From contig NC_049916.1 of the NCBI RefSeq assembly GCF_001411555.2, positions 4,526,001 to 4,590,000 of the forward strand: a DNA stretch of 64,000 bases. The letters are read 5' to 3'. Within the stretch, counting starts at the first letter, position 1. Each line of letters begins with the position of its first letter. This document shows, in pieces, positions 37,526 through 48,841 of this stretch. Position numbers and translations under genes: made by a program. The stretch comes from Juglans regia. Its lineage: Eukaryota > Streptophyta > Magnoliopsida > Fagales > Juglandaceae. The notes beneath the pieces were generated by a model that was not told where the DNA came from, made no database searches, and saw nothing but the letters and a program-made list of their open reading frames with translations.

Positions 37526-39000
37526 TTTTTTTTTTTAAAGAACTCATTTCATTTAACTGAAACAATTACAGATTGTTTAAACATTGATGAGTTTACTCCA
37601 ATTCCACAATGCAGTCTGCTATAAGCATTGCATTTTTTTCCCGATTTATGAGCTATTACATTGGCCTCTCTAAAAACATGTCTAACAACATAATTATCAA
37701 AACACTTGACCCTTTCTCTTATGTCTGAGATGATCAATTTGTAGTAACTGTCATCTTCTTTGTGTGTTTGAACATCCATAACTACCTTTTTGGAATCCCC
37801 TTCTATAATTACTCTTCTCATTCCTAGTTCTATTCCAAAGTTGGTTGTTGTTAGTGCTCCTACAGCTTCAGCTATCAATGGATTAGGACAGATAGGTTTG
37901 TTCTTCCTCAGAGTAGCCAAGAAGTGTCATTCCTCATCTCTGATGGCTATCTCAATACCAATCTTATTGTTGTTTCTATCCACTGTTACATTCCAATTTA
38001 TTTTACAGAAATTAGGAGGTGGAAGATTCCAAGTTGCAAATCTCTGTGTGTTGCTTCTAGTGTTAGTATTGGGTGTAATCTATATCCCTTCCATATCTTG
38101 ATGCATATCATGTACTTTTTGTAGGACTGTCTTAGGATCAATAAGAAAGTTATTAAAAACATGTTGCTTTCTTCTTCACCATATGTTCCACAAAATTAAA
38201 GCCAATTCTTTCATTTCCTTTTTTCCAAGCTTGTTAACCATTTCTGCCAGCAAGTTTTTCAAACTTTGACTTGATGTCTTGCTCTTCTGAATTTGTTTGG
38301 AGCTTTTTCCCAAAATGGTATTTGCAGCAATGCACTCTCATAAAATGTGTTCTGTGGTTTCTGGTTCACTTAAGCACAAGGGAAAGTATCATCAGTTAAT
38401 ATCTTCTTCTTACACAAATTTGCCTTGGTAGGTAGGATATCAAGGCAAGCTCTCCACAGGATATTTTTTGTAGCAGGAGGGATGTGTAGGTTCCATATGC
38501 AAGTACAATCTTCATTTTTTTGACCTTTTAGAACTTTGCCCTCTTTTTCTTTCTTGTAATTCACCTTGTAGATAGCATACACTTTTGACATTGAAAATCC
38601 CATTTTGTGTGCCTATCCATATCAGTTTATCAGGTCTGTCATTCTGAGTAAGTGATATCTTCCTTATAATTTCAGCTTCTTCTGGTGAGAAAATAATATT
38701 GAGCAGGTTCATGTTCCACTCCCTTGTTTCTTGATTAATGAGATCTTCAACCATAGTTTCTGAAAACAATGGATTAAAACTAGATTGTGGTTTGAAAGAT
38801 GTGGGATTTGGCAGCCACTTATCCTACCAGATTCTAACTGATTTGCCAATGCCAATCCTCCAGATTGTTCCTTCTTTAAGTAGAGGTCTAGCTGTTAACA
38901 AGCTCCTCCAAATATAAGATGGATTATAACCCAGTTTGGCATTCATAAAATCAGAATTAGGGAAATACTTCAATTGTTAGATTGCATTCTTTCCTTCAAA
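37526..39000 (-). mobile_element. LINE 3' half: zinc-binding region and RNase H-like domain
   Basis: Poly-T at 37526-37538 marks the 3' tail of a minus-strand LINE. Upstream are a C-terminal RNase H-like segment (37905-37549: AEAVGALTTTNFGIELGMRRVIIEGDSKKVV, then DIRERVKCFDNYVVRHVFREANVIAH) and a zf-RVT segment (IWNLHIPPATKNILWRACLDILPTKANLCKK, 38550-38390), with further sequence back to about 39000 (GYNPSYIWRSLLTARPLLKEGTIWRIGIG). Frames are broken several times. LINEs with this RNase H end and a DUF4283 ORF1 form one plant clade, so this may be the missing 3' half of the LINE at 41541-45220. Confidence 0.75.
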
Positions 39001-39049
39001 TGGAGTTAGAGTTGGAGTTAGAGTTAGAGTTGGAGTTGGAGTTGGAGTT
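39001..39049. repeat. Hexanucleotide repeat (GGAGTT/AGAGTT)n
   Basis: About eight tandem GGAGTT or AGAGTT units directly at the 5' limit of the LINE half. Confidence 0.9.
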
Positions 39050-39104
39050 TATTAAATTATCATGTATAATTCTTTGAATATGCAAGAGACATGTTTTTTT
39101 ATTA

Positions 39105-39370
39105 GAATTAAGAGCATATTTGGACATTATGAGAATTCTCATAATTCTTAAAATTTCTTATAATTCTATTCTCAAGCATTACTCAAACACAAAACATTTT
39201 TTAATTTCATATTTTAACAGTTTTCATCTAATCATTATATAATCATTATTCAAACATAAATATCAATGCAAGTATTATAAACTTCAAAACAAAAATAATA
39301 TTCAAAATTCATGTTCAAACAATTTTATAATTTTATAATTTTTTCATTCAATTTTTTTTCTCTTATTTCT
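39105..39370. repeat. AT-rich MITE-like sequence
   Basis: Contains TATTTGGACATTATGAGAATTCTC, TTTTCATCTAATCATTATA and AAAACAAAAATAATATTC phrases shared with the Tourist-like MITEs at 26428 and 58889. Its right end appears lost at the hAT boundary. Confidence 0.45.
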
Positions 39371-39374
39371 CAAA

Positions 39375-39537
39375 ACTAGGGGAGAGTAGCATGGCCCTGC
39401 CCCTGCCTAGGTGGGCCAGTGGCCCCGTCCATCGAATGCAAGGGTGGGGTGGGGTATTCCGCCCACATCTGGGTACCTTTGCAGGTGCAGGGGTAGTACG
39501 GGCTGGTCCCCCATCTGCCTTTTGCCCGCCCCACTCC

Positions 39538-39568
<31 letters not shown>

Positions 39569-41540
39569 TGTATTTTTAAAAAAATTATACTGATAGTAAA
39601 TCGGCGTTGTTTACTAAAAGACCAAAACTACCCCCTTCCCACTCTCACTCTCCCAAACCCCTCTCTCTTTGAATCTCACCTCTCTTTCTTAGACCCTCAC
39701 TCTTGCACCCTCGCCATCGCCGAGCATCCTCTCCTACATTCTATTGGTATCCCTAATTCCTAGTCTTTTTTTTTTTTTAGATTTATTTCAGATTGTGTCT
39801 TGATGTTTGGATTGATTTGGAGGATGTGATTGTGATTTATGTGCTCTGGAGATTTGGGTGATTTGTGTGATTGTGCTTGAGTATCTACGGGATCAATCCA
39901 AACCTCTAAATTATGGTGGGGGTTTCAATATAAATTTTTTTGGGTTTCAATATTGAAACTCCAAATTTAATTTAGGGTTTCAGATCTGACTCACTACTTA
40001 GGGTTTCAATCCGAAACCCTAAATTAAATTAGGGATTTCAAAATTGAAACTCATATTGAAACCCCTAATAGATTGGGGTTTCAATATTGAAACTCATTGA
40101 TGTTCATGATTATATCATTTTAATTGTTGTATGATTTTTGTATCATGTCAAGTTTTATCAATCAACGACAATGGATAGTGAGTCAGATTTAATCACTAGC
40201 ATTAGTGCTAGCTCTCTTGACCTTACCAACCCCCCTACCACTACCCTTACTCATACCCCTACACCCATGGGCTCACCAAGTAAGAAACCAATTTCAATTG
40301 TGTGGTCTCACCTCACTGAAATAGAGGATGGTGACCCAATAACCCTCAAGCTAAGTATAACTATTATGGTAAAGTGTATGAATGTCACTATAGCAGATAT
40401 GGTACATTCCAATTGAAGTTTCACTTAATAGAACAATGCAAAACGAGTTCAATTAGGTGTTCTTTACAATAAAAGAATTAATCTAGACTTGATATTGGAC
40501 TTAAGAAAATGACAGATGAGAGTAATAGGGGGAACATTGAAGGGGTATACGAAGTATGATTCGGAAGAGTGTAGGAGATACCTAACTCGTATGGTGATAA
40601 TAGACGAGCTACAATTTCTATTTGTGGAGAGTGAAGGGTTTCAAGCATACTCAAAGTACTTGGATCCTAGGTTTGACATTTCTTATCGCTACACGATGAC
40701 AAATGATATTATGAAACTATACGGTGTACATAGAGAACTGTTGAGAAACCAATTGAGGGGTCAAAGAGTTTGCCTCACGATAGATACATGGACATTGGTC
40801 TAAAATTTTAATTATATAACTTTGATGACACATTTTGTACATTGTGATTGGCAAATAAACAAAAAAATTCTCAAATTTTCTCAAATTGTCATTCTCAAGT
40901 GTGAGACTATTGAGAAAGCCTTAGAGGCCAAAATATATGAGTAGGGGTTAAAGCGGGTTGTGACAGTAACGATTGACAATACTTCTTCTAATGATACCTC
41001 TTTGGGGCATCTTAATAATAAGTTTCGAGAAGATAATAAGACAATTATGGATGGTGAGTGTTTGCATGTGAGATATATTGCACACATGCTAAATCTTATT
41101 GTGACCGATTATTTGAAAGATGTGCATGATTCGATTGCAAGGGTTAGAATTGCAGTGAGGTCCTGTAAGAGTTGCATGTATTGAATAAAAGAAGGGGTTG
41201 TGCATTGATATTCCTACAAGATGGAATTCAACTTTCTTGATGTTAGAGATGACTCAGGAGTTTAAGAAGGCCTTTAAATTTTGGGTGAGGACATACAATA
41301 TGTTAACTATTTTGATGATGAAGGGGGATTGGGCAAGCCTAATGATAATGATTGGGTTGTTGGGATTTTTGTAAAATTTTTAGGTAACCACCATTTTTTT
41401 CCTTTTTTTTTTTTTTTTAAATATCCAATGAATTTTGTCAGCAAGTATGTCATGTGAAAGAAAAATTGGATGAAATGTGTGAGAGTGACCAAACTAGGCT
41501 GCGAGAAATGGCAATTAACATGCGAACTAAGTATGATAAG
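39375..41540 (+). mobile_element. hAT element 5' part with broken BED-type transposase
   Basis: Starts CTAGGGGAGAG, like the hAT ends elsewhere in the window, followed by a GC-rich subterminal block (39390-39530), a TA tract (39541-39570) and a leader. Transposase pieces from 40171: a BED-finger region (SIVWSHLTEIEDGDP then, after a frame change near 40338, YNYYGKVYECHYSRYGTFQLKFH), the N-terminal core to about 40800 (VCLTIDTWTL, with the first catalytic Asp) and 40955-41190 (VTIDNTSSNDTSLGHLNNKF, with the second Asp; HMLNLIVTDYLKDVHDSI). The coding sequence then decays and stops at 41540 after MAINMRTKYDK. The C-terminal dimerisation domain and the 3' end are missing. Both zinc-binding Cys of the finger's first pair are Tyr. 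Confidence 0.8.
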
Positions 41541-44500
41541 TAAAGCAAATGAGAGACCTGAACTCCCCCATTAGAATTAAAAGCCTTCACTTTCTCCAAC
41601 TAAAATTCCTGATGAAGCATATGAGAGAGCAATTCTTCCGACAATATAAACAAATATGACGAAAGAGGGTCCCCTGACGAAGACCACGAGATGGCTTAAA
41701 GAAACCCTTACTACTACCATTCAACATGATAGAAAAAACTGGAGAGGAAATGGAATTAAAGATCAATGACTGCCACCTTTCTGAAAATCCCAAACACCAT
41801 AAACCTTCCAACAAGAACCTTCAATTCACTCGGTCATAAGCTTTAGTCATATCAATTTTCATCATAACATTGCCCCTTCTAGTCTTCCAATTCATTCCAT
41901 GAACAAGTTCTTGAGCAATAGCTATATTTTCAAAAATACTTCGACCCCGAGTAAATGTAGCCTGCTCCGACGAAACAATGCCCCCAATAATTGGTGCCAA
42001 TCTAAAAACCATGATTTTAGCCATGATTTTATAAACTACTGAACACAAATTAATAGACCACAAATGACCAAAGCACTCTAGCACGTCAACCTTCGGGATC
42101 AAAACAATGTTAGTCGCACCAAAAAAATTAGTCAAAGGAATACCTTCAAAAAATTCCTTTGCCGTATCAAACAAATCTTGTTTCACAACCTCCCATGCAA
42201 GGATAAAAAAACTTGTTGAGAATCCATCTGGCCCAGGACTACTATCCTGAGGAATAGATCACAAGGCTGCTTTTACTTCTTCAATGGATGGAGGTGCACA
42301 TAACAGAGCATTTTCTCTTTCAGTAACAATAGGTTCTAACAAACGGAAGCAATCTTCATTCACGTCCACTGGTGTTTCCAAGAGAAAGTCCTGGAAAAAC
42401 AAAACTATCGCATCATGTTGTTCTTCGGATGATTGTAACTGAGTCCCAACACTAAGCTTCATGCAATCAATCAATTTATTCTTTTTTTTTTTTCATTCGT
42501 AAGGAAGCATGAAAAAATGCTGAATTCGAATCCCAATCAGATAACCACTTGATGCGTGATTTTTGGCAAGCCAATATCTCCTCTCGGTGAAGCCATAGCA
42601 AGTGCCGCTACTTGCACAACAACAGCTCTCTCTTCTACTTCTGTGAAAATTCAGAACATAACACTTCTTCTAGTTCCATTATTCTTGACTCAACTTCAAT
42701 CTCCAGTTCAACTCTCCCAAATGTTTCTATATTCCACTTTCTCAAGACCTGCTTCAAGCATTTCAGCTTATGACTCACCCTCACCATAGCACAATCCTCA
42801 ACCCCTTGATTCCAACACTCCCGAACCAACGGTAAAAAGCCTTCATGAGACCCCCACATATGTTAAAACTGAAAATATTTAACCCCACTCCTCCTTTCTT
42901 TCTCCAAATAAATTATCATAGAACAATGATCCGAAGAAGTTCGCAGAAGATATTCCATACGCGCATCTTCAAAAAAATTTAGGAACAAAGAATTCACCAA
43001 GACCCTATCCAACTTAGCCCAAATCCTCCTCCCCCAGAGTCTACCATTACATCAAGAAAATCCCCCCCTCCCCCCCTCGAAGGTAGCTCAATAAATTCAC
43101 AATCTTGGATGCATAAATTAAACTCCTCTCTTGCTCGAGAGACTCTCAACAATCCATTTACCTTCTCCTCATCATAGCGAACAATATTAAAATCACGACC
43201 CACAAAACACGGCCAAACACCCGCATCTAGGGCACACAAATACTCCTACAACTCCCTATACTTCCTCTGAAAACAACTTGCATACACTATGGAAACCAAA
43301 ACCCTCATATTACCACTCATAAAACCATCCAAACAAGGCTTGATCTGACATGGATATGAGCTTAAACTCCAAACTATCATCCCAAAACAACCAAACTTTA
43401 CCCCCAACTTCAGCGTTATTCGAAAAATTTGGTAGCTGCAACCACCTAGCCCATCGCCGACATTTATTAGGAAAGAGAAAAAATTCTAAAAGGGCCACCA
43501 ACAACGGCCTTTTATTCGTAATATGCTGAAACCTACTATTCGACTAAAGAATTCCCCTAATATTCCATATAAGAATCTTCATAATAATTCCCCTAATATT
43601 CCATATAAGAATCTTCATAATAATTAAAAAAAAAAAAATTGGATCGAGTCCTCCTATCCATAACAACCAACGGTTCTTTTTTCTTCACCCCCTTAATCGC
43701 TTCAACGGAACATTCAACTCCGAGACGAAATCAAAACATTTGCTTGCAGCCTCCTTCAATTCTTCATCCGGCTCTCCCTCAGACAAAGAACATCATTTGT
43801 TAATACCACCATCATCTCGAACTACCCTCACATTAGCCAAACGAGACAATTCAAATTCAAGTACTTTATCCACCACTTAGCGAGCTCCGTAGTGACACTA
43901 CCATATCATCCAACCTTTCAATAGCAACCTCTGTATCTGAAACCTCCTCAGAAATTTCAAACCAACTAGCTGACCCTTTGTTATTCGAGGCCACGTCCAC
44001 ATTTCGTCCTCAGATAAGTTAGTAACAACACCCTTCAAACTTCCATCTCCATTTTCTTCCTCAAATTGTCTCTGAGTCTGAGCTCCCTCCTTTGAGTCCA
44101 CATAAAGAACTTCCAATGCAGCCATCTGCACCGCCCGTCAACGTTGATTAACACACCATTCAGAATATCCTCCCAACGCCTTGCAAAAAAACATTCCATT
44201 TCCGACCTCACTTCTTCTTCTATATTTTTATTCTCCATTACCTTTGGCCTTACTTCTGGCCTCACTTCTTTTGTGTTTTTATTCCTCACTACCTTCCACA
44301 CCTTCTTAGCCTTCTCACGCCCACCCTCATTTTAAGCGTCCTTCACATTCCCAATTTTATCCGAGTGATGTCGATGTCCACACCTACTCTCATCATGCCC
44401 CTGTTTCTTACACAAACAACAAAACGTAGGAACAGTTTCATATAAGACCTCCTGATGATGGCTAGACGGCAATCCCAGAACCCCCAACCAGAATGCATTT

Positions 44501-45220
44501 TTCAGAGGTTTCGATACGTCTAATTCAACGCAAATGCGAGCCGCCTCAGGCCAAGTCACATACGTTGTTGCATTATCCCGCTTCAAATACTGCTCAAAAC
44601 CTCCACCAATCGTTCTCAACATAGACTCATGGAAAACTTTTGGTGGCAATCCTGGAAGAGATAACTAGAGTAGAACCAAAGGAGAGTCTTCTTCCTCAAC
44701 AAACTCCGGAGACCAATGAAAAACTCAATACGGAGCCCCTACAATCTCAGAGTTTCCTCAAGTCATGACAGAAATAAAGTCATCCTTATTTGATAAACGA
44801 ACAAAAATATTATGAGGGTTCTTCAATTGCCCAATGACAGGCATGACTCTCAATCCCCAACGTGATTTGGTGAAGTCGCGTACATGATCCAGAGAAGGCC
44901 GCCTTGGCAAGAATTTCAACACCACAGAGAAACGAAAAGGCTCAGCCGATTTATTGATCTCAACTCTAGAAAAAAGGAAAAACATTTCTCCATCTGAAAA
45001 TTTTGGATTTCTGAAAGGGATATCAACCTTAAGAAGAACTTGAGGTCAGTCCATCACAACCTCTACAAAACCCCTTCCAGCACCAACACCCGATGATCCA
45101 CCCTCTCGCCTATCCACATTCGTTGTCGTCTGCTGATCAGAACCCACTAGACCACCATCTTGCCCATCCCATGAAGTCGTGAGGCCTGTGGTTGGGGCCA
45201 TCGCAACCCTAATCGCCTAC
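41541..45220 (-). mobile_element. LINE 5' half: DUF4283 ORF1, endonuclease, start of RT
   Basis: Reading down the minus strand: a 5' region near 45220-45000; DUF4283 (44985-44760: FRFSVVLKFLPRRPSLDHVRDFTKSRWGL); a zinc knuckle CX2CX4HX4C (CCLCKKQGHDESRC, 44421-44380); an endonuclease relic (43504-42990: GKVWLFWDDSLEFKLIS, FVGRDFNIVRYDEEK) and a reverse transcriptase (about 42480-41541: TNIVLIPKVDVLECFGHLWSINLC; MMKIDMTKAYDRVN; KGFFKPSRGLRQG). Many frame changes and stops. Homology ends abruptly at SHLLY, just before the catalytic DD motif, and joins hAT transposase sequence. A 36-bp tandem duplication (TTCCCCTAATATTCCATA...) lies at about 43553-43625. Confidence 0.8.
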
Positions 45221-47190
45221 CAGAGTCGAGAGAAAAGTTTTTTGGATGCCACGTCAGCACGCCTCTTATATACTTTGCTCTTCTTGTTGATAGTTCAATT
45301 TTGTGACCTATTGCAAATAAACATTTTATGTAAGTTTAGGTTCATGCAACAAGATGTTTTTGTATGGAGGCCACAGGTTTGTGGGGGCAACAAAGACCCA
45401 TTAATGCATCCAAATGAAGTGAGACTGCAAGTTCCAATCCACTATTAAAGAGTTTGTTAAATACAGTCCAGTCATGTGTAAATCCATTAAAACTTTAAAA
45501 ATTTATAAATACCAATAATTCTTTTGTTCTATTTGATGTAAAATGTTTCCACACGAATAATGCGTTGGGTGTATCAATAAAAGGCTTATAAATAGATTTT
45601 TGTGTCCATAATTGGAATGCGAGGGAATTGAATATTTTCAAATTTTAGGATTTATTAATATCCTTTTCCTATTTAAGAACGAATTAAATCATAATCTCTT
45701 AGATTGAGATTTGATATTATCTTCATCTTCAAATTATTATTCATTAATCTTATGAAAATGGGAGCAACAAGTCAGAAAACATTGAGTTCAAACAATACAG
45801 ACAGTCTCTCCTATGCTCTTTTCCCTTTCAATTTGTATTGAATTACATAATAATTCATGGATAAGCAAATAAATAAATTTGATTGACTTCATTTTGGTAC
45901 ACATATATCCCCTTAAATCTGGAATATTGTAGGATAATAGCAAAACCAGATGAAGTATTGAGAAAGAAGATAAAGAGGCTTTATCACTTTTCCTTTGTGG
46001 GTCGAGTTATATATGATAAGATGCCCATGTAATTGCCTTTTATCTTCTTCTTCTTCTTTCATTCTTTTTCTTTTTCTGAGAGGTTTCAAGATAGTGATAT
46101 AAAGATAGAATAGTGTGAAGAGTTTTGGCTTTCATTTCAGTGGAAGCTTCCCTGTGAAGAAAAGCTTTCAGGAAAAAGATGGGCTTCTGGTTCCAAAAGT
46201 TTGTACATTATCCAAAGGACAGACCATCATAATGCAAAAGTGAGACATTGAGGGATAGATCTCAATTATGACCATAGGAAACTGCTCTTCACCTTTTACC
46301 ACATCGATCAATGTTAGGGGGATCGAGGTGCATGGGATTCATTAATGCAGACCATATCATCACTTACAAATTAAAAAGGGTACAAACCAAATTTGCATTT
46401 CACCCATTATCTCAAGAACATGCATGATTCCAATTCAAATCTGTCTTGTAAAAGTGGGACTCAAATTATTACACCCTCTTTTTATTTTGTGAGGAAAACC
46501 AGCCATGATGGCAATTGATCTTTTCTGATTTTCTTTTCTTAATTTTTTTTGTAATGATAGGCTTTCATATCACTAGTGTTTGGTGTGTACTTACAAATAC
46601 ATCGTTTTGTATTTGAAAGAGCTCTTGAATGTCCATTAATGGGGTTATAGCTTACGGTTGAGCAGTGTATACCTTCACTTTCGGCCGAAGAACCCCATGC
46701 ATGTACAAAAATCTCAAACCAACCCCAAAAAGAAACAAAGAGCAACCTATAAAACTGAAAGACAAAATACAACCAAACCAGAAATCTATACAAAACTAAA
46801 AGAAACCAATGTCTAAAACTCGATCTAATTGTATGTAAATGATCATCAGTTCAGCGTTGTCTTTCTATTTTGAATTGTGCAGTAATTAACCGTTGCCATC
46901 TCATAAAATTTGTTAGAAGATTAGACATAAAATAATGTTGTAAGCCACTGCAGGATTTTATAATGAAGCAGAAGTACTAGATGGATGAACTTTTTCAAGC
47001 CATATATATATATATATGTATGCAAAGATCTAGATGGTTGCTCACCTGACTCCTTCAAATTCACATACCTTTTCCTTGTTGGGTTTTTACCCTGAGAGTT
47101 TGAAATACTTAGAAGCTAGCCGAGGAAACCATTGATTCTATGCAGAAAAAGAGGCATTCCCCCTTCTTGTGCACATTTGAACCTCCTATT
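45221..47190. other. Gene-free intergenic DNA
   Basis: Mixed AT-rich sequence without coding potential, clear terminal repeats or RNA-gene signals that I can recognise. A short CT-rich patch lies at 46045-46080. Confidence 0.45.
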
Positions 47191-47204
47191 CTCTGGCTTT
47201 TGCA

Positions 47205-47385
47205 AAAGCAGGTCTAATCAGGGTGGTCAAAAGGATCCATCAAAAGCTTCTCAATGCTGGTTTATATCCTGAAATTGCATATTGCAACCAGACCATGCTG
47301 AGTGGTTACACAGACAATGGATTTGGAGATGAAGATATAAAGTTTTTCAAGCAAATTTTTGGAGTTTGTGGAAGTAGCTAGACAA
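47205..47385 (+). pseudogene. Possible PPR-like fragment
   Basis: A short frame reads IRVVKRIHQKLLNAGLYPEIAYCNQTMLSGYTDNGFGDEDIKFFKQ, which has the LlnaGl.Pdi..yn.mi.Gy...G..deA.klF pattern of a pentatricopeptide repeat. There is only about one repeat and no gene context, so it would be a scrap of a PPR gene at most. Confidence 0.35.
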
Positions 47386-47394
47386 GTTTACTAA

Positions 47395-47594
47395 ACCAGC
47401 GGTTTGGATAGTGAGATGAGATGAGATGATTTTAAATGAAAGTTAAAAGTTAAATAAAATATTGTTAGAATATTACTTTTTAATATTATTATTATTTTGA
47501 TATTTGAAAATTTTGAATTGTGTATTATACTTTGTATGAAAATTTAAAAAAATTATAATGATAAGATGAAATATTTTCACTATCTAAATAGGGC
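47395..47594. mobile_element. Tourist-like MITE
   Basis: About 200 bp with inverted ends (GGTTTGGATAGTGAGATGAGATG and TTTTCACTATCTAAATAGGGC) and TAA on both sides (47392-47394, 47595-47597). Same GATGAGATGAG family as 58889-59103. Confidence 0.65.
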
Positions 47595-47874
47595 TAAGAG
47601 TGCAGTAGTGCTATTTTACAAGTCTTCAGGCAAAGATCTCAAAGCTGAAGGTGTGTTAAATTCCACAAACAGTATCTTCAATGACCTTGAAGTTGGATCA
47701 AAACTTAAAACCTCGTAACAACATTGCTAGAATATAATTTAGTAATTAAACTTACCACTTTCTCCTATCAATTTAAATTTTTTAAACAAATAGCGATTTA
47801 ATGTGATATCAAACCAGAGATATTAAATTTGAACCATGACTCTACGTAAGTGATATGACACTTAGCCCTGATTG

Positions 47875-48065
47875 AATAATGAAAATATTTCATTTTATCT
47901 CATAATTACAATTTTTTCAAATTCTCAAACAAAATATAATAAACAATTCAACTTTTTTTAAATCTTAAAATAATAATAATATTAAAAAATAATATTCAAA
48001 TAATATTTTATTTAATTTTTAATTTTTATATTATATTATTAAATATTTTATTGAATGATCAAAAT
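47875..48065. mobile_element. Tourist-like MITE, diverged copy
   Basis: Starts GCCCTGATTGAATAATGAAAATATTTCATTTTATCTCAT after TTA (47872-47874) and shares ATTCTCAAACAAAATATAATAAACAATTCAAC and AATAATATTAAAAAATAATATT phrases with 58889-59103. The right end is unclear. Confidence 0.5.
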
Positions 48066-48440
48066 GAAAACATAAATTCAAGTGGCATACTGACATTTTC
48101 CTAATTTTTTATTTTATAGACATTTTCTATCCGTAACTCTTTAAATATAAACATTCACTTAACATTATTGATGTGACAGACATATCAATATTTGTCATAT
48201 CAATTAGAAAAAATGATTTATTTGATTGTTTGTCAAGTAAAAAATATTATATACATATTATATTTAAAAGTAATGTTAGATATAGTTATAAGGTGTGCAA
48301 AGTCAAGCACTCTTTTAAAAAATAATTTACTATTAAAAAATAATTTTTCATATAGATACCAAATTTAACCATTTTTTCTAAAAGGAGTGCGTGGAACTTG
48401 ATTATAAATATCATTTTTTTATATTTAAAGTGGAGAACCT

Positions 48441-48585
48441 TTACGGCCTCAAAAAAATCTCACAAAAATAAATTTATAAAATCATATGATTTTATATGAT
48501 ATATTAGATCTATTTTATAATAAAATTAATTTTATAATATAATTTATTATACATCTATTTATAAATTTATTTTTATAAAATATCT
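48441..48585. repeat. AT-rich palindromic repeat upstream of NDUFS6
   Basis: ACAAAAATAAATTTATAAAATC at the left faces TATAAATTTATTTTTATAAAA at the right, around an AT core with AGATCTATTTTATAATAAAATTAATTTTAT. A MITE-like foldback of the type also seen at 17785 and 37290 is likely. Confidence 0.5.
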
Positions 48586-48841
48586 TCAGCTAAAGCTAAA
48601 TCAGGTCTCTTTAAAGTGTTGTGAGTAGAATTTTCCTCGCGGTTAATAAAACGTGACAATCAACTATATGAGATTACGAGTAGTCCAAAACTTGAGAGAA
48701 ATTCGGGCCTTGGGTTTTTTCATTGGGCCGTCCACTGAGCCCAAGACCACCCAGCTTTCAACTCTTACCTTCTAATTTTCCTCCTCTCCTCTTGTACCTA
48801 CGGATCATAGAATCATAGATACCACTTTGGTTTCTGGAGGG

